Part shown: positions 23,529 to 32,337 of the stretch, in pieces
How the letters are laid out: every line of letters begins with the position of its first letter
How positions within the stretch are numbered: the first letter of the stretch is position 1
Assembly: GCA_900757195.1 (NCBI GenBank)
Contig: CAAEMZ010000046.1
Coordinates: 1-51,706, forward strand
From: Lachnospiraceae bacterium
GTDB taxonomy: Bacteria > Bacillota > Clostridia > Lachnospirales > Lachnospiraceae
DNA length: 51,706 bases
Direction of reading: 5' to 3'
The notes under the pieces: generated by a model
Seen by the model: only the letters and a program-made list of their open reading frames with translations
What the model was told of the DNA's origin: nothing
The model's database searches: none
Program-made: the position numbers and the translations under genes

Positions 23529-25673
23529 TTATATTCCCGTATCTTCTTCATCATTATGATACATCGGTTCAAATACCCGGCTTAATTCTTCCTCCTTCTT
23601 TTTGCCCTCTTTGGCCCTGGAAATGGCCTCCTGACAAAAATAATCCTGAGAAGAAACAAGGGCTTTTCCCCGTTTATCCGGTTTCTGATAGGTATTATCC
23701 GCCTGAAGATAATGGGCCTTCACATTATCCTTCAACTGAATGTCCAGGATATGCATGACCTGTTTTTTACACACTTCATCTTCCACCGGGAAAAGGATTT
23801 CCACACGGCGGTCGAGATTTCTCGGCATCCAGTCGGCGCTTCCCATGTAAATATTTTCCCAGCCATTGTTATAAAAATAGAAAATCCGGCTGTGTTCCAG
23901 AAAATTTCCGACAATGGATTTTACCGTAATATTTTCACTGATTCCCGGTATGCCTGTTTTCAGACAGCAGATCCCGCGGATAATCAGCTCGATTTTTACC
24001 CCTGCAGCCGACGCCTTATAAAGGGCCATAATCACCTCTTTGTCGCAGAGGGAATTCATCTTTGCGATAATATGGGCCGGCCGACCTTCCTGTGCATTGA
24101 CCTCTTCCTGATGGATCAGCTCCAGGAATTTTCCGCGAAGCCAGAGAGGCGCCAGCGTTAATTTATTCCACTGAAGCGGTTCCGAATAACCGGAAAGCAT
24201 GTTGAAAACTGCCGTCGCATCCTCTCCGATCGGTTTGGCACAGGTCAGAAGTCCCATATCCGTATACATTTTTGCCGTGCTGTCGTTGTAGTTTCCGGTA
24301 CCCAGATGAACATACCGGCGGATACCGTCTTCTTCCTGCCGGACAACCAGCGTAATCTTGCTGTGGGTCTTTAAGCCGACAAGTCCGTAGATAACATGAC
24401 ATCCGGCCTTCTCCAGTTTCTTGGCCCAGATAATATTATTTTCTTCATCAAAACGGGCTTTCAGTTCAACAAGGACCGTCACCTGCTTTCCGTTTTCCGC
24501 AGCTTCCGCCAGGGAAGCGATGATCGGTGAATTGCCGCTGACCCGGTACAGGGTCTGTTTAATCGCCAGCACCTTCGGGTCCTTTGAAGCCTGGCGCACA
24601 AAGTCCACCACCGTATCAAAGCTCTGGAATGGATGGGCCAGGAGAATATCCTTCCGCCGGATCTGACTGAATAAATCTTCTTCCGGATGAATATCCCCGG
24701 AAATCTGAGGCTGATATTTCGGATATTTTAAATGCTCATAACCTTCCAGACCGTTGACTTTCATTAAGAAGGTCAGGTCCAGAGGCCCGTTGATCCGGTA
24801 GATGGAAGCTTCTCCCACGTTCATGGCCTTTTTAAGAGTTTTCAGCAGCCGTTTGTCCATACCGTCCTCAACTTCCAGACGGATGACATCGCCCCACTGG
24901 CGCTTTTTAAGCTGTTTCTGAATTTCTTTCAGCAAATCCGCCGCATCTTCTTCATCAATACTCAGGTCTGCATTTCGCATAATCCGGTACGGATAGGCAC
25001 AGATCACTTTGTAATTCAAAAACAGCTTCTGAATATTCTTTTCAATGACCTGCTCCAAAAGCATCAGGGTCCGGTCCTCCCGGTTCTCCGACGGTATTTC
25101 GATAAACCGAGGAAGCACTGACGGTACCTGGACCGTTGCAAAATCATACTCGGATTCATCCGCTTTATCCGAAATCAGAGCGCCGATATTCAGGGATTTA
25201 TTCCGGATCAGCGGAAAAGGTCTTGAAGAATCCACCGCCATCGGTGTCAGCACCGGATAAACATCCTGCATAAAATACTGATCCACGTATTTTTCCTGTG
25301 CACTGCTCAGTTCTTCAAAAGAATCAATAATAATCACGTGATTCTGTTTCAGCATCGGTTTCAGGGAACGGTTATAGGTCGTATACTGGGTATTTACCAG
25401 ATCATGGGTCTTCACACTGATGGCCTCTAACTGAACCTCCGGCGTCATTCCCGCTATATCGGGTTTTGCATATCCCGCATTGACCATGTCCTTTAAAGAG
25501 GCGACACGGATCATGAAAAATTCATCCAGATTCGATGACGTAATGCTCAAAAATTTCAGCCGTTCAAAAAGAGGGATCGTTTTATCCCTGGCTTCACCGA
25601 GCACCCGATAATTAAAATCCAGCCAGCTCAGCTCCCGGTTTGTGAAATATGCTGCCTTGCCTACATCTGACAT
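23529..25673 (-). CDS. ppk1: Polyphosphate kinase 1
   Basis: PPK1 polymerises the gamma-phosphate of ATP into inorganic polyphosphate, at the inner membrane face or cytoplasm. The N-terminal NRELSWLDFNYRVL and SNLDEFFMIRV motifs, the nucleotide-binding DPKVLAIKQTLYRV region, and both catalytic histidines are present: H437 in KTHSKI (the phosphohistidine position) and H456 in RYVHLGTGNYN. 714 aa is full length. The ATG follows the ppx-like stop by 2 bp with GGAGGG upstream. It is the last gene of the operon. Confidence 0.97.
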   Translation of the reverse strand: MSDVGKAAYFTNRELSWLDFNYRVLGEARDKTIPLFERLKFLSITSSNLDEFFMIRVASLKDMVNAGYAKPDIAGMTPEVQLEAISVKTHDLVNTQYTTYNRSLKPMLKQNHVIIIDSFEELSSAQEKYVDQYFMQDVYPVLTPMAVDSSRPFPLIRNKSLNIGALISDKADESEYDFATVQVPSVLPRFIEIPSENREDRTLMLLEQVIEKNIQKLFLNYKVICAYPYRIMRNADLSIDEEDAADLLKEIQKQLKKRQWGDVIRLEVEDGMDKRLLKTLKKAMNVGEASIYRINGPLDLTFLMKVNGLEGYEHLKYPKYQPQISGDIHPEEDLFSQIRRKDILLAHPFQSFDTVVDFVRQASKDPKVLAIKQTLYRVSGNSPIIASLAEAAENGKQVTVLVELKARFDEENNIIWAKKLEKAGCHVIYGLVGLKTHSKITLVVRQEEDGIRRYVHLGTGNYNDSTAKMYTDMGLLTCAKPIGEDATAVFNMLSGYSEPLQWNKLTLAPLWLRGKFLELIHQEEVNAQEGRPAHIIAKMNSLCDKEVIMALYKASAAGVKIELIIRGICCLKTGIPGISENITVKSIVGNFLEHSRIFYFYNNGWENIYMGSADWMPRNLDRRVEILFPVEDEVCKKQVMHILDIQLKDNVKAHYLQADNTYQKPDKRGKALVSSQDYFCQEAISRAKEGKKKEEELSRVFEPMYHNDEEDTGI

Positions 25674-25675
25674 GA

Positions 25676-27214
25676 TTACGCCCTCCTTTTCTGCCGGAGT
25701 ACCGGCCTCAGTCCAAAAATCTGTTTAAAGAAATGGGCACGATTCTCCATCAGCCCCTGTTCCAGTGTAATATCATAAATGGTGTTCGCCATAATTTTTA
25801 ATTCATTGTCCTTCACTGTTACCCGGATGTCCTGAATCCGCTGCAGATGACTCCGGTCCATGCCGTTGGCCAGCCGGAGAATCGCCGCCATTTTCAGCAT
25901 CCGCACGTAATCTACGTGGGTCATCATCCCGGCGACCTGCTCGTAAACCGGCACCTCACTGCTGGAATTAAAACGAATGACATTGGCAACAATGGTTTTT
26001 TCCGCTTCGGATAATCCGATAATTTCTGTATTCAGAACCAGATAATAGGCATTTTCAGCGCCATGGGTCATATTCACATACTTTCCCGAATCGTGAAGAA
26101 TCCCGGCCACCTGAAGCAAAAGCCGGTCTCTCAGATCCATCCCGGATATTTTTCGGATGCTGTCGAAAATTGTCAGTGAAAGCTGTTCAACATTGCGGGT
26201 ATGATCCGTATCGCTTTCGTATCGGTCGGCCATCTTCCGGGTAATCGAAAGAATGTCCGCATCAAAATCATGTCCCGCCTTAAACAGATGTTTCCGGCTG
26301 ATATCGTCCGACAAAATACCGTCACAGAGTCCTACATTCGACGCCCATACAATTTCACCGCCAAGCATACTGACAAGATTTCTGAAAATAATCATCGACG
26401 GTTTCAGTACCGTTGCCGTCTCATAAGGAATATTATATTTTTTTGAAATTTCTTCTTCCCGGCTGCGCATCAATTTAAAGTAAAATTTATCAAACTGTGG
26501 AACCGTAAAGCTTTCCCTGTTTTTCGAAGCGTTGACCGCATTCAGCAGCGTTGCGATCTCCTCACCGATAACGATGACATGCCGGACTTTCCGCGTCTTA
26601 ATAACCAGCCGCTGCAGCGTATGCAGTTCGTTTCCGATATAATCCTCCATAACGCTGACAAAAGAGGTGGTCTGCTGTTCAATGTCCGCAAGAATTTCCC
26701 GGACACGCAGAGAACCCAGCTTCAGATTCTGAGTCACCTGAAGATGGCCCGATTCAAAAATAGACACCTGAAGACTGCCGGAAGAAAGGTCTACCACAGC
26801 AACTCCCTCTTTCGTCAGTTCCTCAAAATTTTTCATCATTCCCGCCAGAGACTGTAAAATCAGGAAACGCTGCTGGGCGTTTCCGATAATCTGAACGTTC
26901 AGTCCGGTCTGCAGGCGGATCTGATCCAGCACCATATCCCGGTTTGCCGCCTCCCGCATGGCACTTCCCGCATAGGCAATATAATTTTCAATCCGGTATT
27001 CCTTCAGTTTTTCCACAAATCCCTTCAGAACACCGCACAGTTCCCGCACGGTATCATAGGAGATGACTCCTGTATTATAGGTATCCGCCCCCATCTCTAC
27101 CATGGAACGGATATATTCCAGCTCCTGGATACCGGTGCGTTTTGAAAACTGGTAAATTTTCATGGAAACTTCGCTGGACCCCACATCAATGGCTGCCAAC
27201 ATCTGCATAGGCAT
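25676..27214 (-). CDS. Ppx/GppA-family protein with degenerate ASKHA site and HD-like C-terminus
   Basis: 512 aa. The N-terminal half has the Ppx/GppA fold (AAIDVGSSEVSMKIYQ, YIAYAGSAMREAAN). The C-terminal half has a complete-looking HD-type site (H338, H374-D375 in LHDSGKYV, H384). Key catalytic motifs are altered: the family's GNEEARL is GNAQQRF here, so the glutamates proposed as catalytic bases in E. coli Ppx are lost, and DIGGGSTE is DLSSGSLQ (residues 142-149). It may therefore not be a normal exopolyphosphatase; it could bind polyphosphate or (p)ppGpp, or act through the HD domain. Next to ppk1 (2-bp gap), so a polyphosphate link remains likely. The start has AGGAGG at 8-base spacing. 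Confidence 0.85.
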   Translation of the reverse strand: MPMQMLAAIDVGSSEVSMKIYQFSKRTGIQELEYIRSMVEMGADTYNTGVISYDTVRELCGVLKGFVEKLKEYRIENYIAYAGSAMREAANRDMVLDQIRLQTGLNVQIIGNAQQRFLILQSLAGMMKNFEELTKEGVAVVDLSSGSLQVSIFESGHLQVTQNLKLGSLRVREILADIEQQTTSFVSVMEDYIGNELHTLQRLVIKTRKVRHVIVIGEEIATLLNAVNASKNRESFTVPQFDKFYFKLMRSREEEISKKYNIPYETATVLKPSMIIFRNLVSMLGGEIVWASNVGLCDGILSDDISRKHLFKAGHDFDADILSITRKMADRYESDTDHTRNVEQLSLTIFDSIRKISGMDLRDRLLLQVAGILHDSGKYVNMTHGAENAYYLVLNTEIIGLSEAEKTIVANVIRFNSSSEVPVYEQVAGMMTHVDYVRMLKMAAILRLANGMDRSHLQRIQDIRVTVKDNELKIMANTIYDITLEQGLMENRAHFFKQIFGLRPVLRQKRRA

Positions 27215-27229
27215 ATTTATAACCTCCTG

Positions 27230-28528
27230 TTACTGGGCGATACCGATAAGATGATTGATAAACTGCTGAGCCGTCCGTCCGGAACGTCCGCCGTGACTCA
27301 GCTCCCACTTCACAGCTTCTTTTTCAATGACTTCCTCTGTCATATTTATACCGTACCGTTTTGCCAGCTCTCTGGCAATTTCCAGATATTCTGTCTGGTT
27401 CGGCTTTCCGTAATAAATAGTTTCACCGAAACGGGTGGCCAGGGACAATTTTTCCTGCATGGAATCGCCGCCATGCACATCGTCCGCCGACTGTTTCCGG
27501 TCATCCCAGGTTTCGCGGATTAAATGACGCCGGTTGGATGTGGCGTAAATGACCACATTATCCGGCTTTGTTTCCAGTCCGCCCTCGATGATCGCTTTCA
27601 GGTATTTATATTCAATTTCAAATTCCTCAAAGGACAGGTCATCCATATAAAGAATATACTTATAATTCCGGTTTTTAATCTGGGCAATGACATTGGAAAT
27701 ATCTTTAAACTGATGCTTATATACTTCAATCATGCGGAGACCGTCTTTATAATATTCATTTAAAATGGCTTTAATGCTTGTCGATTTTCCGGTGCCGCTG
27801 TCTCCGTAAAGAAGGGCGTTATTCGCTTTCTTTCCCTGGACAAAGGCCTCGGTATTATCCACCAGTTTTTTCTTCTGAAGTTCATAGCCGACAATATCTG
27901 ACAATACGACTTTATCGGTACGGGTAATCGGTGCGATCTGCGGTTCTTCGCCATCGCTGATGATTTTAAATGCCCGGTGAAGACCGAATTTTCCAACGCC
28001 GTAATCCTTATAAAAATCTGTCAGAGCCTCATACATCGATGCGGCGGTTTTTGCCCCGGCCAGTTGTCCGTTCAGCTCTTCCATCCGCTCCCTCAGACTG
28101 TGGCTGTAAACAATGCCCATATTGTCCGGATTCTGAAAGCTCTGGATCATTCCGATAAAATGAACCCCGAGAACCTTCTCAATATCTTCCCAGTCCACCT
28201 GATACGCTTCTTTAAAAATGCACAGATCATGAAGGGCCAGTTCATTAATGCTGCCTGAGACAGCGCCCTTCTTTTCGCAGGACATGCTGAACGCATTTTC
28301 ATTGTTTGTCAGCAGATAGGTCAGATATCCGTGCCACAGATTTCCGTTAAAGCCGTGGTCTCTTGCAATGGTTACAATTTCATTTATACACTGGTAGATT
28401 TTATCAATCAGTTCTTCTTTATCGCTGTCATCATTTAAATAGTTATTGGCAACTTCTGCCATATCGTAAAAAATATTTTCTTTAAAATTACGGTATAAAA
28501 TAAGTTCATGTACTCTGATTTTTGTCAT
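27230..28528 (-). CDS. DUF815-family AAA+ ATPase
   Basis: 432-aa soluble protein. The C-terminal half (from about residue 190) is a P-loop ATPase with Walker A LLYGDSGTGKSTS, Walker B YILYMDDLSFE, a sensor-like VVIYATSNRRHL and a conserved SLATRFGETIYY segment, which together match the DUF815 family (COG2607). The N-terminal 180 residues are helical with no domain I recognise. Family members are uncharacterised; relatives resemble DnaC/clamp-loader-like AAA proteins. The ATG overlaps the pheA stop (ATGA) and ppx-like starts 15 bp downstream, so it belongs to the operon. Confidence 0.9.
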   Translation of the reverse strand: MTKIRVHELILYRNFKENIFYDMAEVANNYLNDDSDKEELIDKIYQCINEIVTIARDHGFNGNLWHGYLTYLLTNNENAFSMSCEKKGAVSGSINELALHDLCIFKEAYQVDWEDIEKVLGVHFIGMIQSFQNPDNMGIVYSHSLRERMEELNGQLAGAKTAASMYEALTDFYKDYGVGKFGLHRAFKIISDGEEPQIAPITRTDKVVLSDIVGYELQKKKLVDNTEAFVQGKKANNALLYGDSGTGKSTSIKAILNEYYKDGLRMIEVYKHQFKDISNVIAQIKNRNYKYILYMDDLSFEEFEIEYKYLKAIIEGGLETKPDNVVIYATSNRRHLIRETWDDRKQSADDVHGGDSMQEKLSLATRFGETIYYGKPNQTEYLEIARELAKRYGINMTEEVIEKEAVKWELSHGGRSGRTAQQFINHLIGIAQ

Positions 28529-29670
28529 GGCTGTTCCACTCCTATATAACTTCCGAGAATCCGGAAATTTTCTGTCTCCGACTGAATTCCGTGCAGGGCA
28601 TTTTTCACCGTCTGCTCTCTGAGATTTCCATTGAAATCAATAAAGAAGCGGTACTGCCACGGCTGTCCTTTAATCGGCCGTGATTCAATCCGTGTCATAT
28701 TCAGGCCGTTAAAAATAAAATGGCCGAGAATACTGTAGAGACTTCCGCTTTCATGGGGCAGTTCGAAGCAAATGCTGATCTTGTCCGCATTTTCCTGGAA
28801 TACCTTTTTATGGCGGATAATGACAAAGCGGGTGGAGTTATTATCCAGATCATTTAATTTTTCTTTCAGAACAGTCAGACCAAAATTTTTTGCCGCCTGA
28901 CGGCTGGCAATAGCCACCTGGCCCGGGTCGCCGTCATCCAGCACTCTTTTTGCCGATGCCGCCGTATTCTGCAGGCTCACCTGCTGCCAGTCTCTGTGTT
29001 CATCAAGAAAACGGCTGCACTGCATCAGTCCCTGAGGATGCGAATACACGGTATGTACATCCTCCAGCCGGCTTCCCGGAAGTCCGAGAAGGGCATGTTC
29101 AATCTTCACCATGTGCTCGCCGACAATATGATTATCATAAGCAGACAGCAGATCATAAACGTCGTTGACGCTCCCCGTGGAAGAATTTTCAATCGGAAGG
29201 ACCCCGTACTCGGCTTCCCCGTTATGAACCGCTTCCATGGCATCGCCAAAGGTTTCCACATTAAAGCCGTCAATCTCCGTGCCGAAATAACCGTCCATAG
29301 CGGCTTCCGCATAGGCCCCCGGAACGCCGGCGTAGACAACCTTCGTCGTCTTTTTTGTTTCTATGTTTTCAACTTCAAAGCCTTCCAGATCTGTCCGCTC
29401 GCTGGCAAGACGCTGATACTGAAGCATGCGGCTGACCGCCATAATCTGGCTGAACAGCGATTCCACGCCGTGCCGGTTGAATTCATTTGAAGTTTTTTCA
29501 GTGACCTTTTGAATCTTTATTTTTTCCCGTTCCTTATCCAGTACCGGTTTTCCCACACTGCGCTTATAAGCGGCAACGTTTTCAGCCACGCCCATCCGCC
29601 GTTCAAAAAGGCGGACGATCTGGTCGTCAATGATGTCTATTTCATCCCGTAATTTTGTTAAGTCTTCCAT
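28525..29670 (-). CDS. pheA: Bifunctional chorismate mutase / prephenate dehydratase
   Basis: Makes phenylpyruvate from chorismate through prephenate. Residues about 1-90 form an AroQ-type chorismate mutase (LRDEIDIIDDQIVRLFERR, KPVLDKERE). About 110-290 is the dehydratase with VYAGVPGAYAEAA, VLPIENSSTGSV, HPQGLMQCSRFL and the catalytic Thr-Arg-Phe in NSTRFVII. The last 80 residues are an ACT domain with ELPHESGSLYS and IESRPIKG, the usual phenylalanine-binding feedback site. 381 aa, full length. It lies between the deaminase-like and DUF815 genes with overlaps or minimal gaps. Confidence 0.96.
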   Translation of the reverse strand: MEDLTKLRDEIDIIDDQIVRLFERRMGVAENVAAYKRSVGKPVLDKEREKIKIQKVTEKTSNEFNRHGVESLFSQIMAVSRMLQYQRLASERTDLEGFEVENIETKKTTKVVYAGVPGAYAEAAMDGYFGTEIDGFNVETFGDAMEAVHNGEAEYGVLPIENSSTGSVNDVYDLLSAYDNHIVGEHMVKIEHALLGLPGSRLEDVHTVYSHPQGLMQCSRFLDEHRDWQQVSLQNTAASAKRVLDDGDPGQVAIASRQAAKNFGLTVLKEKLNDLDNNSTRFVIIRHKKVFQENADKISICFELPHESGSLYSILGHFIFNGLNMTRIESRPIKGQPWQYRFFIDFNGNLREQTVKNALHGIQSETENFRILGSYIGVEQP

Positions 29671-29675
29671 GTCTT

Positions 29676-30677
29676 CTACTCCTCGTCTGCAATTGCCTTA
29701 TTGGCTTCGTACAAATCAAAACGCAGCCGGTCCTTTTCCATCTGCGGAAGAAAGGCGCCGTTTGCCGCATTCTGGTTCATATGATAAATTTCCAATGGCG
29801 TAAATCCGAGATATTTTTCCAGATTTCTGTATTCCTCCTGAAGGGTTGCGCCGGATACCCGAAGCCGGTCTGTACCAAGACATACCTGAACCCCCATATC
29901 ATACAGCTTACGGATCGGATGCCTGCTGTAGCTGTCCACCACACCGAGCTTGATATTGCTGGCCGGACAGATTTCCACAACAACCTTCCGGCGGATAATA
30001 TCTTCCATTAATTCTTTATCATCCAGAATACGTACGCTCTGGCTGATCCGCTGCGCGCCATAGTGAATGGCTTTACGGATACTCTGGGTGTTATACTGCC
30101 CCGCATGGACGGTAAAAGGAATATGTTCCTCTTCAATCAATGCAAAAAGCCAGTCGTAGACATCCGTTTCGTAAAGCGCCTCCTCAAGCAGTAAATCCAG
30201 GCCGCAGACGCCCTTTCGGAGATATTTTTTTGCCGCAACCACCGTCTCAAAGGCGTCGTGTTCATCCATCTTCGGTATAATGCACAGAATCAGATTGGCT
30301 TTTATATGCCGGCTGGCTTTCATGCCCCACTGGAGTCCCTCCAGCGCCGCTTCCACCGCATCCCCCTGGCGAAGTCCGCCCAGGGTACATTCCGATGGGG
30401 AAAAACGGATTTCCGCATATAAAATCCCCTGGCTGTCCAGTTCTTTGACCAGTTCCATCATAGCCCGCCGAATCGAGCGGCGTTCCTGAAGGATCCAGTC
30501 ATTCATGTCGCACAGATCATAAAATTCTGAGGCATCCCTGCAGCGGGCCGGAGCTTTCAGATATTCTTCAAGCTCCGCCGCATGGTAGGTCGGCAGAGAA
30601 ATATGTTTTTCCTTCGCATATTCAATAATCGTTGTCGGTTTCAATGAACCGGAAAGATGTACATGCAGATCGATCAT
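29676..30677 (-). CDS. Adenosine-deaminase-family protein with altered active site
   Basis: 333 aa, clearly of the ADA fold: HVHLSGSLKP at the N-terminus, EIRFSPS, HAGQ, EICPASNIKLGVV and LGTD in family order. Metal ligands H5, H7, H191 and D270 are kept. Residues that define adenosine deaminase are changed: the catalytic Glu of HAGE is Gln (Q194), the RIGHG histidine is Q213 (RISQS), the second Asp of TDDP is Arg (R271), and the HVHLDG aspartate is Ser (S9). It may act on another substrate or be a non-catalytic relative. Its start overlaps the folBK stop by 4 bp, so its context is folate synthesis rather than purine salvage. Confidence 0.85.
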   Translation of the reverse strand: MIDLHVHLSGSLKPTTIIEYAKEKHISLPTYHAAELEEYLKAPARCRDASEFYDLCDMNDWILQERRSIRRAMMELVKELDSQGILYAEIRFSPSECTLGGLRQGDAVEAALEGLQWGMKASRHIKANLILCIIPKMDEHDAFETVVAAKKYLRKGVCGLDLLLEEALYETDVYDWLFALIEEEHIPFTVHAGQYNTQSIRKAIHYGAQRISQSVRILDDKELMEDIIRRKVVVEICPASNIKLGVVDSYSRHPIRKLYDMGVQVCLGTDRLRVSGATLQEEYRNLEKYLGFTPLEIYHMNQNAANGAFLPQMEKDRLRFDLYEANKAIADEE

Positions 30678-31507
30678 AATTTTTCCGCCTCCCTTTTCTT
30701 CAGCATCTCATACATTTGATGAATCGTTTTCTTTTCCCCGGGATGCCAGGCCCAGCCGGCAATTTCGTCCAGCGGTTCCAGCACAAACCGGCGGTTCTTC
30801 ATATCCGGATGGGGCACACTCAGCCGTTCGGTATGAATGATTTCCTCCCCGTATAAAAGCATATCCAGATCAATCGTTCTCGGTCCCCAGTGGATTTTCC
30901 GTTCCCGGTGAAGTTTTAATTCGATTTCCTGCATAAATGTCAGGAGCACCTCTGCCGGAAGCCATGTCCGCAGCTTCAGGCAGCCGTTTAAAAACACATC
31001 CTGGTCCGTATATCCGTAAGGTTCCGTCTGAATCAGAGCAGAGACTTTTTTCACCTGAACGCCTCTGATATCCGACAGCATATCAATGGCTGACCGGATA
31101 TAGGCTTCTTTTTCTCCCATATTGCTGCCAATGCCCACGTAAACGTCCTTCCATTCACGGCAGGCCTCGACAAATACCGTTCCAAAAGGTATTTCGATCG
31201 GAGCTTCAGGTTTATATAACCTTACCTGAACTTTGTTAAGTTCCGGAAAAGTCTGTATTAAATCTTCGCAAATTTCTCCGGCCGCCCGTTCGATCAACTG
31301 ATAATTTTTTTCAGTCATCACCCTTTTTATCCGCTCGCAGGCAATCCCGTAATGAACGGAAGCCGTCAGATCATCCGTATGTTCCGCCTGCCATGTATCC
31401 AGATATAAATCCGCCGAAACAAAAAAGGTCTGTCCCTTTTCATTTTCTTCCGGATATACGCCGTGATGGGCAAATATTTCCAGATCTCTTATCCCAATGT
31501 GTCCCAA
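30674..31507 (-). CDS. folBK: Bifunctional dihydroneopterin aldolase / HPPK
   Basis: A fusion of FolB (residues about 1-117: IRDLEIFAHHGVYPEENEKG, and KPEAPIEIPFG) and FolK (about 118-277: VYVGIGSNMGEKEAYI, ALIQTEPYGYTDQDVFLN, and the signature HWGPRTIDLDMLLYG). It converts dihydroneopterin to hydroxymethyl-dihydropterin and then pyrophosphorylates it. The start codon is TTG at 31507 with GGGAGG 7 bases upstream, lying inside the end of folP (19-bp overlap). It stops over the start of the deaminase-like gene. Confidence 0.96.
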   Translation of the reverse strand: MGHIGIRDLEIFAHHGVYPEENEKGQTFFVSADLYLDTWQAEHTDDLTASVHYGIACERIKRVMTEKNYQLIERAAGEICEDLIQTFPELNKVQVRLYKPEAPIEIPFGTVFVEACREWKDVYVGIGSNMGEKEAYIRSAIDMLSDIRGVQVKKVSALIQTEPYGYTDQDVFLNGCLKLRTWLPAEVLLTFMQEIELKLHRERKIHWGPRTIDLDMLLYGEEIIHTERLSVPHPDMKNRRFVLEPLDEIAGWAWHPGEKKTIHQMYEMLKKREAEKL

Positions 31508-32337
31508 ATTGATTCCTCCCGCACTTTTAAAATCGCTTCAGCCATGCAGATTGCCCGCCGGTTTGCTTCCACATCATGCACCCGCACAAAGCTCATTCCC
31601 GCCATAACGCCCATAACGGTCGTCACCAGCGTCCCTTCGACCCGCTCGTCTGCCGGCAGATCCAGCGTCAATCCGATCAGAGACTTTCTGGACGTTCCGA
31701 GAAGCACCGGATAACCCAGCTTCCGGAATTCTTCCAGATGTTTCATGACGATCAAATTATGCTCATAGGTTTTTCCAAATCCGACGCCCGGATCCAGTAT
31801 GATTTTATCTTTTTCAATGCCGCCGGTTTCCGCCAGCTTTAACGTCTCTTTTAAATCTTCCAGACAGTCGGACATAAAATGACGGTATTCTGCCGTCTTC
31901 CGGTTATGCATCAGGCAGCAGGGCAGTCCGGATTTTCCGATAACGCCGGCCAGTTCCGGATCATACTTTAATCCCCAGATATCATTTATCATATCCGCTC
32001 CGGCTTCAATGGCCGCTTCTGCCACCCGGGATTTATACGTATCCACCGATACCGGAATATCAAACCGTTCCTTCACCGCCCGGATCACCGGAACCACTCT
32101 GCGGATTTCTTCTTCATCCGGCAGCAGCGTATATCCCGGACGCGTGGATTCACCGCCAATGTCAATGATCGCTGCGCCTTCCGCCATCATCCGTTCCGTC
32201 TGTTTCAATGCTTTATCTAATGTTGTATAGCTTCCGCCATCGGAAAAGGAATCCGGTGTCACGTTTAAAATTCCCATAATATAGGTATGGTCTTTGAATA
32301 CAAATTCCTTTCCGCCGATCATCATCTGTTCTTTCAT
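31489..32337 (-). CDS. folP: Dihydropteroate synthase
   Basis: Condenses hydroxymethyl-dihydropterin pyrophosphate with p-aminobenzoate; the sulfonamide target. Family motifs are intact: YIMGILNVTPDSFSDGG, IIDIGGESTRPGY, ILDPGVGFGKT, LLGTSRKSLIG and the C-terminal FVRVHDV. 282 aa. The ATG overlaps the stop of the HD-domain gene (ATGA) with GGGAG upstream, and its 3' end overlaps folBK. Confidence 0.97.
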   Translation of the reverse strand: MKEQMMIGGKEFVFKDHTYIMGILNVTPDSFSDGGSYTTLDKALKQTERMMAEGAAIIDIGGESTRPGYTLLPDEEEIRRVVPVIRAVKERFDIPVSVDTYKSRVAEAAIEAGADMINDIWGLKYDPELAGVIGKSGLPCCLMHNRKTAEYRHFMSDCLEDLKETLKLAETGGIEKDKIILDPGVGFGKTYEHNLIVMKHLEEFRKLGYPVLLGTSRKSLIGLTLDLPADERVEGTLVTTVMGVMAGMSFVRVHDVEANRRAICMAEAILKVREESIWDTLG

